Assembly (NCBI RefSeq): GCF_001297125.1
Contig: NZ_LHPC01000049.1
Location: forward strand, 124,001-188,000
Direction of reading: 5' to 3'
DNA length: 64,000 nucleotides
Source: Pseudomonas sp. RIT-PI-q
Lineage (GTDB): Bacteria; Pseudomonadota; Gammaproteobacteria; Pseudomonadales; Pseudomonadaceae
The notes beneath the pieces are model-generated. The model did no database searches and was not told the origin of the DNA. It was given only the letters and a program-made list of their open reading frames with translations. Positions 55,599 through 63,915 of this stretch are shown here, one piece after another. Made by a program: the position numbers and the translations under genes. Within the stretch, counting starts at the first letter, position 1, and each line of letters starts with the position of its first letter.

Positions 55599-55888
55599 AG
55601 CCAGCTGTTGACCTTATCGTAGTGAATCGACAGCTCGACGAAGGCCGGGTAATCGATGGCACTGGCCCAGTCCGGAACGACAAGCGCCCGGGCCTGGGCA
55701 TCTTCGGCCAGTACGAACAGTTTCGGACGGCGGGCGTTCAGCGTGTTGAACGGTGCAGTGCCTGGCTGCAAGGCATACGCCGCATCGCCAGACAGCAGCA
55801 ACGCATCGTCAGCGCCGATCACGCGCAGGCAACTGGTCAGGCGGTCGTCGCCGAACGGGGAATGAGACAACACATGCAAAGTCGGCAT
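55595..55888 (-). CDS. tusB: Sulfur relay protein TusB (DsrH family)
   Basis: 97 residues. Subunit of the TusBCD hexamer. The N-terminus MPTLHVLSHSPFGDDRL is typical. It carries no catalytic persulfide cysteine, consistent with its structural role. It overlaps tusE by 4 bases and its ATG touches the tusC stop. Confidence 0.9.
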   Translation of the reverse strand: MPTLHVLSHSPFGDDRLTSCLRVIGADDALLLSGDAAYALQPGTAPFNTLNARRPKLFVLAEDAQARALVVPDWASAIDYPAFVELSIHYDKVNSWL

Positions 55889-56250
55889 CAGAGGGTGATC
55901 ACCTGGTCGTAACGGTCAATAAGTGCGGTGATTTCGTGAGCGGACAACACCTGGGCTTCTTCCAGCGCCAGACCGGTCGGGTCCAGACCCCGTTCCCCAG
56001 CGCTGTCGCCACAGACGAACAGGTCTTCGACACCGAACATCGGCAGGGCTTGCAGGTTCGCGCTCAGGTCTTTCTGTTGCAGGGCCTTGGCGTCTTGCTT
56101 GGCAGCGAGCTGGAACACCCCGTCATCGAGAAACAAAAGGCCGATCGGCAGATCGAAGGCGCCGCCCGCCAGGACGATGTCCAGCGCTTCCCGCGCATTG
56201 GGCCCGGACCAGGGCGCCTGACGGCTGATGATCAGCAAGGATTTGGGCAT
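55888..56250 (-). CDS. tusC: Sulfur relay protein TusC (DsrF family)
   Basis: 120 residues. Structural subunit of TusBCD, with SLLIISRQAPWSGPNAREALD at the N-terminus and the DsrEFH fold. It starts one base before the tusD stop region ends and overlaps tusB by one base. Confidence 0.9.
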   Translation of the reverse strand: MPKSLLIISRQAPWSGPNAREALDIVLAGGAFDLPIGLLFLDDGVFQLAAKQDAKALQQKDLSANLQALPMFGVEDLFVCGDSAGERGLDPTGLALEEAQVLSAHEITALIDRYDQVITL

Positions 56251-56251
56251 C

Positions 56252-56644
56252 TCACGCGCCTCCGAAACAGATCAGGCGGTCGGCATCCTGTACCGCATCG
56301 TGTAATTGGCCGAGGCCGGATAATTCCCACGGCGCGCCGACGGCAACCGCTTCTCGCTGATAGCGTTTGGCTTCTTCTTCGTTCAACACGCCACGACGCA
56401 GAGCGGCGGCGATGCAGACGACGCCATCGAGTTGATGCTCGGACACTAAGGCGCGCCATTGCTTGGGCAAGTCCTGCTCATCCTGAGGCGTGACCACGCT
56501 GCCGGAGGCGTTGTAGACACCGTCCTGATAGAAAAACAGCCGGACAATCTCATGCCCACCGGCCAGCGCAGCCTGGGCAAACAGCAAGGCGCGACGGGAG
56601 GAGGGCGCGTGGGCGGCGGAAAACAGCGCGATGGCGAACTTCAT
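56252..56644 (-). CDS. tusD: Sulfurtransferase TusD (DsrE family)
   Basis: 130 residues. Subunit of TusBCD that accepts sulfur from TusA. The active cysteine is Cys77 in LDGVVCIAAALRRG, at the position of the E. coli relay cysteine. The ATG at 56644 is preferred over a longer frame. It is the first gene of tusDCBE-ybiB. Confidence 0.92.
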   Translation of the reverse strand: MKFAIALFSAAHAPSSRRALLFAQAALAGGHEIVRLFFYQDGVYNASGSVVTPQDEQDLPKQWRALVSEHQLDGVVCIAAALRRGVLNEEEAKRYQREAVAVGAPWELSGLGQLHDAVQDADRLICFGGA

Positions 56645-56724
56645 GACGGACTCGATCAGCGAAACTGCGGCCATGATAAAGCTTTATCGGCGGGGCGGCT
56701 AAATCGATGTTGTCTGTGCGTGCG

Positions 56725-56838
56725 TCATCGCGGGCAAGTCGGATCGCCGCACCGCCGCTCCCACAGGGATTTGTGAGATGCCCAAGATCGTCGCTTCACC
56801 ACAAAACCTGTGGGAGCGGGCTTGCCCGCGATGAGGCC
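56725..56838. repeat. REP pair (GTGGGAGCGGGC type), left arm interrupted
   Basis: The right arm (from 56810) is a standard palindrome. The left arm contains an extra GATCGCCGCACC-like insertion between GGGCAAG and GCTCCCACAG. Confidence 0.75.
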
Positions 56839-56857
56839 CGAACAAGCCACACAAGAT

Positions 56858-57562
56858 TCAGCGCGGCATATACCCCAACTGCCAACGCAGCGGAATCTTC
56901 AGCGACAGCAATCCCAGCGCCCCGGCCAGCAGCCCGCTGACAAACAGCGCCTTGAGCCCCAAGTGATGTTCCAGCACCGCGCCGAGCACCGCACCGGCAA
57001 ACATGCCGGTCCAGGGGACCAGTTGCACGCGCCAGCCATTGCGCCGCTCGCCGAGCATCCAGCGCCCCAGGCCACGGCCGAAGCGCGACAGGGCGCCGGT
57101 GACGTAGGTCAGGCCGACCGGCAAACCGTTCACTTCTTCCACGGCGGCATTGAGCATGCCCATGGCGATGATTGCCGCCAGCAGCGCCGGCAACTGTTCG
57201 TCGTAGGGCCAGGCGGCGGAACCACAGAGCAGCATGGCGATGCACAGCAGCAAGGGCAGCGCCCGCCGTCCGCCGAGACGGCTGACGACGATGCCCAGGG
57301 CATTGCCGATGATGAACGTGGCAACGAGGGTCAGCAGGCGCAAGGTCAGGCCCAGGTCGCCGTCGCTGATGGCCACGGCGAGGCGGGTGGTGTTGCCGCT
57401 CATGAACGAAACGAAATCGCCACTGGCCATGAAGCCGATGGCGTCGGTCATGCCCGCGAGCACCGAGAGGCTGGCAACCAGCGTCATGCCGATGCGGCCG
57501 CGCCATTTGCGGGTATGCAGATGGCCTGGGCTGGCGCGGTCAGTCGAGAGGGATGGCAACAT
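56858..57562 (-). CDS. YoaK/DUF1275 family membrane protein
   Basis: 234 residues with about six hydrophobic helices. The segment GMTDAIGFMASGDFVSFMSG followed by NTTRLA is the DUF1275 hallmark. Function is unknown; members are proposed transporters. The ATG at 57562 starts a short basic N-terminus ahead of the first helix. Confidence 0.85.
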   Translation of the reverse strand: MLPSLSTDRASPGHLHTRKWRGRIGMTLVASLSVLAGMTDAIGFMASGDFVSFMSGNTTRLAVAISDGDLGLTLRLLTLVATFIIGNALGIVVSRLGGRRALPLLLCIAMLLCGSAAWPYDEQLPALLAAIIAMGMLNAAVEEVNGLPVGLTYVTGALSRFGRGLGRWMLGERRNGWRVQLVPWTGMFAGAVLGAVLEHHLGLKALFVSGLLAGALGLLSLKIPLRWQLGYMPR

Positions 57563-57597
57563 CGGCGAAGGTCGTCCTCAGGCAGCGACCGTAACGG

Positions 57598-57927
57598 TCA
57601 CTTACTCAATCCATATAACTCGCAATACTCCAGCCAGTCCATATCGGCCATTTCGGCGACTTCCTTGTGCACTTCCATGCGCTGGGCCTGGTAGTCCTCA
57701 GGCGTCGGCGCGGTCAGTTGCAGCGTCAGCTCCCAGGCAAACAACCCCAGGCGCTCGGCTTCAGCTTCGAAGGCCTCATGCAAGCGTTCGTCGCGGTACT
57801 GCGCTGCGGTCTCACCCTTGGCCTGGGCCAATAGCGGGTTGAGGTGATCGAGTTCGTCGCGCAGTTGCGGGCGCTCATCGAGAAACCTCTTCAGCGCTTG
57901 CTCGTGTTGCTGTTCGGTTGCCGCCAT
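57598..57927 (-). CDS. Small conserved protein of unknown function (109 aa)
   Basis: 109 residues, highly charged and mainly helical, with no signal peptide or membrane segment. The start ATG at 57927 follows AAGGAGC. It is 20 bases downstream of the small HTH gene on the same strand, so the two may be one transcript. I do not recognise it with confidence; it may belong to a Pseudomonas-restricted DUF family. Confidence 0.65.
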   Translation of the reverse strand: MAATEQQHEQALKRFLDERPQLRDELDHLNPLLAQAKGETAAQYRDERLHEAFEAEAERLGLFAWELTLQLTAPTPEDYQAQRMEVHKEVAEMADMDWLEYCELYGLSK

Positions 57928-57947
57928 GGTCGCTCCTTGAGAATGGG

Positions 57948-58196
57948 TTACGAAGATTGCTTCTTGCTGGCTTTCGCTGCAGCGGCCAGGCACTCGAGGG
58001 CAAACTGCTCGGGGTAGGTCATCTGGATCGGCGTGGTTTCGCCTTTGACGGTTCTTTCGCCGTCGAGGATGTAGCGGATGCGCTTGTCGGTGACGCCGAT
58101 TCGCTTGGCGATCCAGGAGGGCGTCTGACCGATCTGGCTGATCAGCTTGTCGGCATACTCAGCGGTCGGTTTGTAATATTCGGCGTTGGGTGTCAT
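57948..58196 (-). CDS. Small putative helix-turn-helix protein (82 aa)
   Basis: 82 residues. A helix-turn-helix-like stretch, TPSWIAKRIGVTDKRIRYIL (about 25-44), suggests DNA binding; it is followed by DGERTVKG. It has no partner domain. A separate small gene lies 20 bases downstream. It could be a small regulator or phage-derived; function is unassigned. Confidence 0.65.
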   Translation of the reverse strand: MTPNAEYYKPTAEYADKLISQIGQTPSWIAKRIGVTDKRIRYILDGERTVKGETTPIQMTYPEQFALECLAAAAKASKKQSS

Positions 58197-58343
58197 GAGC
58201 GTTCCAAAAAATGAGCGATGCAGCGTTAATGGCGCGACAGGGTGCGCGAAACGTCACGCGGTGTCGCGGTATAAATGAAGTAAAGCAGAACGATACGCCG
58301 TGCCACGGTGATACAGTCCGCTTTTTCTTGATGAGCGAACGCA

Positions 58344-58694
58344 ATGCGAATTCTGATGGTGGCGCTGGCGGTAACGTTGCTGGCGGGATGCGCCGGCTCG
58401 GCGATGAACGATGCCCGCAGCAAAGCCCCGTATAAAACCCTGAACTCGGACAAACCGGAAAAAGTCGTCGCCCAGTGCGTGCAGTTTTCCTGGCAGGACG
58501 AGGCGGTGTTCGGTGTCGATGCGGGTGCGTACTTGCAGCCGGGCGAGAAGAGCGGGACCACCGTTTACACGCGTTCGGCGGAGTCTTTTGTCGACGTGAC
58601 CACGGATGCTTCTGGCACCGTATTGAGCTATTACGCGCAGCATGACGACTTTGTCGCCAAGCGCCGTTTGGCGGCGTTGGCCACCTGCCTTTAA
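58344..58694 (+). CDS. Small putative lipoprotein
   Basis: 116 residues. The lipobox LLAGC gives a lipidated Cys16; Ala at +2 suggests outer-membrane sorting. The mature part is soluble with no family I can name. It is divergent from the small HTH gene. Confidence 0.75.
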   Translation: MRILMVALAVTLLAGCAGSAMNDARSKAPYKTLNSDKPEKVVAQCVQFSWQDEAVFGVDAGAYLQPGEKSGTTVYTRSAESFVDVTTDASGTVLSYYAQHDDFVAKRRLAALATCL

Positions 58695-58711
58695 GGCCAA
58701 CGCAATACTCA

Positions 58712-58805
58712 ATGTGGGAGCGGGCTTGCCCGCGATAGCGTAGTGTCAGACGGCATATTTGCTGATTGATCCACCACAATCGCGGGCAAGCCCGCTCCCA
58801 CAGGG
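58712..58805. repeat. REP pair (GTGGGAGCGGGC type)
   Basis: Inverted arms between the convergent lipoprotein and GNAT genes. Confidence 0.85.
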
Positions 58806-59237
58806 TTATGCGTCGTTGGTCAGGCGCTTCTGGAAAAACAAACGCTTATGGCCCGGCGGGTAGTCGACAATCTGGCCCAGCTCGCTGTAGCCGAGTTTCT
58901 GATAGAACCCCGGCGCCTGGAAGTCGAAGGTGTCGAGCCAGACCCCGATGCAGCCCTTCTCCCGCGCCAGGTCTTCGGCCATCTGCATCAACTTCGAACC
59001 CATACCCAGGCCCCGCGCCTGTTCCGGCACCGACAGCAATTCGATGAATAACCACTGGTAAAACACCCGGCCGTAGAGCCCGCCAAGGATGTCGCCGTTG
59101 TCGTCGCGGATCAGCAAGGCAATCGGTTCTTGCACCGAGACACCGGCCTTTGAGGCGTTATAGGCGCGCAGCGGCAGGAGAATCGCCTGCTCCTCCTCAT
59201 CCGTGGGGTTTTGCGACTGTACGATGCGCATGTTCAT
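58806..59237 (-). CDS. GNAT-family N-acetyltransferase
   Basis: 143 residues. Acetyl-CoA motif VPEQARGLGMGSKLMQMAED (about 71-90) and C-terminal FDFQAPGFYQKLGY. The ATG at 59237 lies a good distance from AAGGA. The substrate is unknown. It is not closely related in sequence to the GNAT gene at 28.1 kb. Confidence 0.85.
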   Translation of the reverse strand: MNMRIVQSQNPTDEEEQAILLPLRAYNASKAGVSVQEPIALLIRDDNGDILGGLYGRVFYQWLFIELLSVPEQARGLGMGSKLMQMAEDLAREKGCIGVWLDTFDFQAPGFYQKLGYSELGQIVDYPPGHKRLFFQKRLTNDA

Positions 59238-59389
59238 CAGCTAAATCCTTATGGCTATGAGGGGACAATTCCCCCAAGCCTATCGCGGCCAGTGGTCATT
59301 GTTCCAGCCCCTTGGGTGGAACCGTCGATTGCGCGCAGGTGTCTAGCCTAAACAGCGTCATTCCAGAACGCGGCCGATGAGGACACCCC

Positions 59390-59827
59390 GTGAATATTTT
59401 CGAAGCCTTGCGCGAAAGCCATGAACGCCAACGCACCTATGCCGATGCGCTGATCCAGACCAGCGGCGACACGCCGGAGCGGGTCGAGGCTTACAAGCAA
59501 CTGAAGTCTGAACTGCAGGCCCACGAAACCGCTGAAGAACGGCATTTCTACATCCCGCTGATGGAGTTCGACAACGGCGTCGACCTTAGCCGTCACGCGA
59601 TTTCCGAACACCACGAGATGGACGAAATGATGGAGGAACTGGACGAGACCGAGATGTCCAGCCCGGCCTGGCTGGCGACTGCGAAGAAGCTCGCCGAGAA
59701 GGTCCATCACCACCTCAAGGAGGAAGAGCAGAAGTTCTTCCAGATGGCCGGCAAGTTGCTCGACGACAAACAGAAAGAGACGTTGGCCGGGCAGTATGTG
59801 AAGGAATACAAAGCGCAGCTTTCGTGA
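59390..59827 (+). CDS. Hemerythrin HHE domain protein
   Basis: 145 residues, starting with GTG behind GAGG. A four-helix bundle with His/Glu ligands (ESHERQ, HETAEERHFY, SEHHEMDEMMEE, HHHLKEEEQKFF) for a di-iron site. Such proteins sense or bind oxygen, nitric oxide or iron. It is a stand-alone gene. Confidence 0.88.
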   Translation: MNIFEALRESHERQRTYADALIQTSGDTPERVEAYKQLKSELQAHETAEERHFYIPLMEFDNGVDLSRHAISEHHEMDEMMEELDETEMSSPAWLATAKKLAEKVHHHLKEEEQKFFQMAGKLLDDKQKETLAGQYVKEYKAQLS

Positions 59828-59879
59828 AGGTGTTTTCGTCTAAGATGTCGGCCCTCTGACGAAAAAAGGATGGATTGTC

Positions 59880-60464
59880 ATGCCGAACACAGCCGAGCGG
59901 GTCAACATCATCGAGTCCCAGGTGTTGTCCCACGACTGGTATCTGCTGAAGAAAATTACCTTCGATTACCAGCGCAACAATGGCGAATGGCAACGCCAGA
60001 CCCGCGAGGTCTACGACCGTGGCAATGGCGCGGCGATTCTGCTGTTCAACCGGGAAAAGAAAACCGTCGTATTGACCCGGCAGTTCAGGCTGCCGGTGTT
60101 CGTCAACGGTCACGATGGCTTGCTGATTGAAGTGGCGGCAGGGCTGCTCGAAGGGGCGGCACCGGAAGAGCGCATCCGCGGTGAAGCGGAGGAGGAAACC
60201 GGTTATCGCGTGCACCACGTGCAAAAGGTTTTCGAGGCTTATATGAGCCCGGGTTCAGTGACTGAAAAGCTGCATTTTTTCATCGCCGAGTACGACGCTT
60301 CATCGAAGGTCAGCGAGGGCGGCGGGCTGGAGGAAGAGACCGAAGAGCTGGAAGTGTTGGAGTGGTCGTTTGACGACGCGCTGGCGGCCTTTTATCGCGG
60401 GGAGATCTGCGACGCGAAGACCATCATGCTGTTGCAGTATGCAGCGATGAAAAACATCTTCTAA
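59880..60464 (+). CDS. nudK: GDP-mannose pyrophosphatase NudK
   Basis: 194 residues, Nudix fold of the ADP-ribose/GDP-mannose pyrophosphatase type. The catalytic core IRGEAEEETGY is present (about 99-109), and AYMSPGSVTEKLHFFIAEY is typical of NudK. It lies 52 bases after the hemerythrin gene. Substrate inferred from family resemblance. Confidence 0.82.
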   Translation: MPNTAERVNIIESQVLSHDWYLLKKITFDYQRNNGEWQRQTREVYDRGNGAAILLFNREKKTVVLTRQFRLPVFVNGHDGLLIEVAAGLLEGAAPEERIRGEAEEETGYRVHHVQKVFEAYMSPGSVTEKLHFFIAEYDASSKVSEGGGLEEETEELEVLEWSFDDALAAFYRGEICDAKTIMLLQYAAMKNIF

Positions 60465-60480
60465 ACCACAAAACAAAACC

Positions 60481-60616
60481 CTGTAGCAGCTGGCGCAGCC
60501 TGCGTTCGGCTGCGCAGCAGTCGTAAAACCATTCACTGCGGTGTTTCAGGTAAATCGCGGCGTACAGTTTTACGACTGCTTCGCAGCCGAATGCAGGCTT
60601 CGCCAGCTGCTACAAG
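60481..60616. repeat. REP-like inverted pair (GTAGCAGCTGGCGCAGCC type)
   Basis: Arms CTGTAGCAGCTGGCGCAGCC and its complement at 60590-60616, between convergent nudK and ogt. Confidence 0.8.
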
Positions 60617-60622
60617 ATCGCG

Positions 60623-61144
60623 TTAATTTGAGAACAAATCATCCATCCTGCTGGCGCCCGGCCATTCGCAGCCTTCCAGCGTCAGCAGCAACTCCTTCGC
60701 TTCAAGCCCCCCGGCAAACCCCGTCAATTTCCCCGATGCGCCAATCACCCGATGACACGGCGCAACAATTGAAATCGGATTCTTGCCATTCGCTGCACCC
60801 ACCGCCCTGACCGCGGCGGGGTTGCCGATCTGCTCGGCAATCTGGCTATAACTGCGGGTCTCGCCAAACGGAATGGTCAGCAGCGCCGCCCAGACCTTTT
60901 TCTGAAAATCGGTGCCGACAAAATCCAGCTCCAGCTCGAAGTGATCGCGGGTGCCGGCGAAGTATTCCCGCAACTGCTCTGCGGTGCGCACCAGGATCGG
61001 ATTATCCGGCGCCTCGCTCATCGGCCCAAGCCGCACCCGGCCGGGTTTGTCGTTTTCCCCGAGGATGGCCGCCCGTCGCGCGCCATTCGCGACCAGCTTC
61101 AACTCGCCGACCGGAGAGGCCAGGGTGGTGCAGGTGTAAGTCAT
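60623..61144 (-). CDS. ogt: Methylated-DNA--protein-cysteine methyltransferase
   Basis: 173 residues. Suicide DNA repair protein that removes alkyl groups from O6-methylguanine. The acceptor cysteine is in the canonical PCHRVIG. The helix-turn-helix (TRSYSQIAEQIGNPAAVRAV) and the NGKNPISIV segment precede it. The ATG at 61144 is preferred over a longer frame. Ada regulatory domains are absent. Confidence 0.94.
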   Translation of the reverse strand: MTYTCTTLASPVGELKLVANGARRAAILGENDKPGRVRLGPMSEAPDNPILVRTAEQLREYFAGTRDHFELELDFVGTDFQKKVWAALLTIPFGETRSYSQIAEQIGNPAAVRAVGAANGKNPISIVAPCHRVIGASGKLTGFAGGLEAKELLLTLEGCEWPGASRMDDLFSN

Positions 61145-61281
61145 GCCGGCGGACTCCGCGGATGGGCTGGACAGGAGGCAAGCATACTGCCTCGACGGGG
61201 AGGCGCAATACGCAATCCCAGCCATACTGCCTACTGCTCTTGAAGCGTTTTCCTACTTAAAAAAGAAGAAGAGACCGACTC

Positions 61282-63009
61282 ATGAAGTTCGAACCTTTTG
61301 CCAAATCGCTGATTGCGACCTCGTTGGCGCTCAGCTGCCTCAGTGCATACGCGGCCTCCGTGGCCCCCGTCGCGGCCGAAAACGGCATGGTGGTCACGGC
61401 CCAGCATCTGGCCAGTCATGTCGGCGTTGATGTGCTCAAGAACGGTGGCAACGCCGTCGATGCCGCGGTCGCGGTGGGTTATGCGCTGGCGGTGGTGTAT
61501 CCCGCGGCGGGCAACCTGGGCGGCGGTGGTTTCATGACCATTCAACTGGCGGACGGGCGCAAGACCTTCCTCGACTTCCGCGAAAAAGCCCCCCTTGCCG
61601 CCACCGCCAACATGTACCTCGACAAGGAGGGCAACGTCGTCCCTGATCTGAGTACCCGTGGCCATCTGGCGGTCGGCGTGCCCGGCACTGTTTCCGGCAT
61701 GGAGTTGGCACTGTCGAAATACGGCACCAAACCGCGCAAGGAAGTGATTGCCCCGGCGATCAAGCTCGCCGAAGACGGTTTTGTGCTGGAGCAGGGCGAT
61801 GTCGATTTGCTCGACTACGCCACCGACGTGTTCAAGAAGGACATCAAGGACTCGGGCGCGATCTTCCTGAGCAACGGCGAACCGATGCAAGTCGGGCAGA
61901 CACTGGTGCAAAAAGACCTCGGTAAAACCCTGCGGGAAATCTCCGAAAAGGGTGCCGACGGTTTCTATAAAGGTTGGGTGGCCGACGCCATCGTCACCTC
62001 CAGCCAAGCCAACAAAGGCATCATCACCCAGGCCGACCTCGACAAATACAAGACCCGCGAACTGGCCCCGATCGAGTGCGACTACCGTGGCTACCACGTG
62101 GTCTCGGCGCCGCCACCAAGCTCCGGTGGCGTGGTGATCTGCGAGATCATGAACATCCTCGACGGCTACCCGATGAAAGACCTCGGTTACCACTCGGCCC
62201 AGGGCATGCATTACCAGATCGAAGCGATGCGCCACGCTTATGTGGACCGCAACAGCTACCTCGGCGACCCGGACTTCGTGAAAAACCCGATCGCCCATCT
62301 GCTGGACAAAAACTACGCCACCAAACTGCGCGCCGCCATCGACCCGAAAAAGGCCGGCGTGTCCCGCGAGCTCAAACCCGGCGTAGCGCCGCACGAAGGC
62401 AGCAACACCACCCATTACTCGATCGTCGACAAATGGGGCAATGCGGTGTCGGTGACTTACACGCTCAACGACTGGTTCGGCGCCGGGGTCATGGCCAGCA
62501 AAACCGGGGTCATCCTTAACGATGAAATGGACGACTTCACCTCGAAAATCGGCGTGCCGAACATGTACGGCCTGGTGCAGGGCGAAGCCAACGCCATCGC
62601 CCCCGGCAAGGCACCGCTGTCGTCCATGAGCCCGACCGTCGTCACCAAGGACGGCAAAGTCGTGATGGTGGTGGGTACGCCCGGCGGCAGTCGCATCATC
62701 ACCGCGACCTTGCTGACCATCCTCAACGTGATCGACTACGGCATGAACATCCAGGAAGCAGTCGATGCGCCACGTTTCCACCAGCAGTGGTTGCCGGAAG
62801 AGACCAACCTGGAAGCCTTTACCACCAGTCCGGATACGGTGAAGCTGCTCGAAAGCTGGGGCCACAAGTTTGCCGGGCCGCAGGATGCCAACCATCTGGC
62901 GGCGATTCTCGTCGGCGCACCGTCGCTCGAGGGTAAACCGGTGGGCAAGAACCGCTTCTACGGGGCGAACGACCCGCGTCGTAATACCGGGTTGTCGCTC
63001 GGTTACTGA
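61282..63009 (+). CDS. ggt: Gamma-glutamyltransferase
   Basis: 575 residues. Periplasmic Ntn hydrolase that cleaves glutathione. The signal peptide would be cut near residue 25 (AYAA). Autoprocessing would occur before Thr376 in GSNTTHYSIVD, giving large and small subunits; the conserved GGGGFM and TPGGSRI segments are present. It starts behind AAGAAGAAGAG. Confidence 0.95.
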   Translation: MKFEPFAKSLIATSLALSCLSAYAASVAPVAAENGMVVTAQHLASHVGVDVLKNGGNAVDAAVAVGYALAVVYPAAGNLGGGGFMTIQLADGRKTFLDFREKAPLAATANMYLDKEGNVVPDLSTRGHLAVGVPGTVSGMELALSKYGTKPRKEVIAPAIKLAEDGFVLEQGDVDLLDYATDVFKKDIKDSGAIFLSNGEPMQVGQTLVQKDLGKTLREISEKGADGFYKGWVADAIVTSSQANKGIITQADLDKYKTRELAPIECDYRGYHVVSAPPPSSGGVVICEIMNILDGYPMKDLGYHSAQGMHYQIEAMRHAYVDRNSYLGDPDFVKNPIAHLLDKNYATKLRAAIDPKKAGVSRELKPGVAPHEGSNTTHYSIVDKWGNAVSVTYTLNDWFGAGVMASKTGVILNDEMDDFTSKIGVPNMYGLVQGEANAIAPGKAPLSSMSPTVVTKDGKVVMVVGTPGGSRIITATLLTILNVIDYGMNIQEAVDAPRFHQQWLPEETNLEAFTTSPDTVKLLESWGHKFAGPQDANHLAAILVGAPSLEGKPVGKNRFYGANDPRRNTGLSLGY

Positions 63010-63016
63010 GGCCCGA

Positions 63017-63050
63017 GGCCATCCCGGCTTACCGGGATGGCCCCGATTTT
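63017..63050 (+). terminator. Terminator-like hairpin after ggt
   Basis: Eleven-pair stem GGCCATCCCGG / CCGGGATGGCC with a four-base loop, then CCGATTTT. Confidence 0.7.
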
Positions 63051-63273
63051 GTAGCAGCTGTCGAGCTTGCGAGGCTGCGTTCGGCTCTGTAGCAGCTGTC
63101 GAGTTTGCGAGGCTGCGTTCGGTTCTGTAGCAGCTGTCGAGCTTGCGAGGCTGCGTTCGGCTGCGAAGCAGTCGTGAAACCTGTGCATGCGGTTTACCTG
63201 AAACACCGCAGCGTCTGAATTCACGACTGCTTCGCAGTCGAACGCAGCCTCGCGAGCTCGACAGCTGCTACAA
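63051..63273. repeat. Triple 38-bp tandem repeat joined to an inverted REP arm
   Basis: GTAGCAGCTGTCGAG starts at 63051, 63089 and 63127. The third unit runs into a REP whose complementary arm ends at 63273. This multiplies one arm of a REP pair. It fills the gap between ggt and the isochorismatase gene. Confidence 0.9.
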
Positions 63274-63346
63274 GCTGCTTCACGTTGAAGGGGGAGCGGA
63301 TTCCAAGTCCGTTTCCGATCTATCGACCGATCAAGGAAGGAACTCC

Positions 63347-63877
63347 ATGACCACCGCACTGTTAGTCATCGACGTCCAACGCGCCCTGTGCAGCGGCGAA
63401 TACGAGTGCTTCAATATCAAGCGCGTCATCGAGAACATCAACAGCCTGAGCGCGAAGGCCCGCGATGCCGGTATCCCCGTCATTTTCATCCAGCACGAAG
63501 AAGGCGACCTGTTGAAACACGGCTCCGACGGCTGGCAACTGGCCGAAGGCCTGGAAACATCAGCGCAAGACCTGCATGTACGCAAAACCACTCCGGATTC
63601 GTTCTACCAGACCAACCTGCAAAAGCTGCTGCCGAAGGAGGATTTCGAACGCCTGATCATCTGCGGCCTGCAAACCGACTATTGCGTTAACGCCACTGTG
63701 CGCCAGGCGCATGAGCTGGGGTACGACGTGGTACTCGCTGCCGACGCCCATTCCACCGTCGATAACGGAAACCTCACCGCCGAAGACATTATCGCCGAGC
63801 ACAACAAGGATTTGGCGCACCTGACCAGCGCTGTTTCCCGGATCGACGTCACGCCGACCCAGGCAATCCGCCTCTGA
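63347..63877 (+). CDS. Isochorismatase-family cysteine hydrolase
   Basis: 176 residues. The catalytic triad is visible: Asp9 (VIDVQ), Lys80 (RKTTPDSF) and Cys113 (GLQTDYCVNAT). Members hydrolyse diverse amides and carbamates, so no substrate is assigned. The start follows AAGGAAGG; an upstream frame lies in repeat sequence. Confidence 0.88.
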   Translation: MTTALLVIDVQRALCSGEYECFNIKRVIENINSLSAKARDAGIPVIFIQHEEGDLLKHGSDGWQLAEGLETSAQDLHVRKTTPDSFYQTNLQKLLPKEDFERLIICGLQTDYCVNATVRQAHELGYDVVLAADAHSTVDNGNLTAEDIIAEHNKDLAHLTSAVSRIDVTPTQAIRL

Positions 63878-63915
63878 AACGCCAACCCCGGGCTGCACAG
63901 CAGCCCCAAACCCTC

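Noticed and set aside
63003..63359. 118-codon minus-strand frame with repeated peptide AAF-like units
   Set aside because: It reflects the 38-bp tandem DNA repeats and the REP arm, with no homology or start signal.
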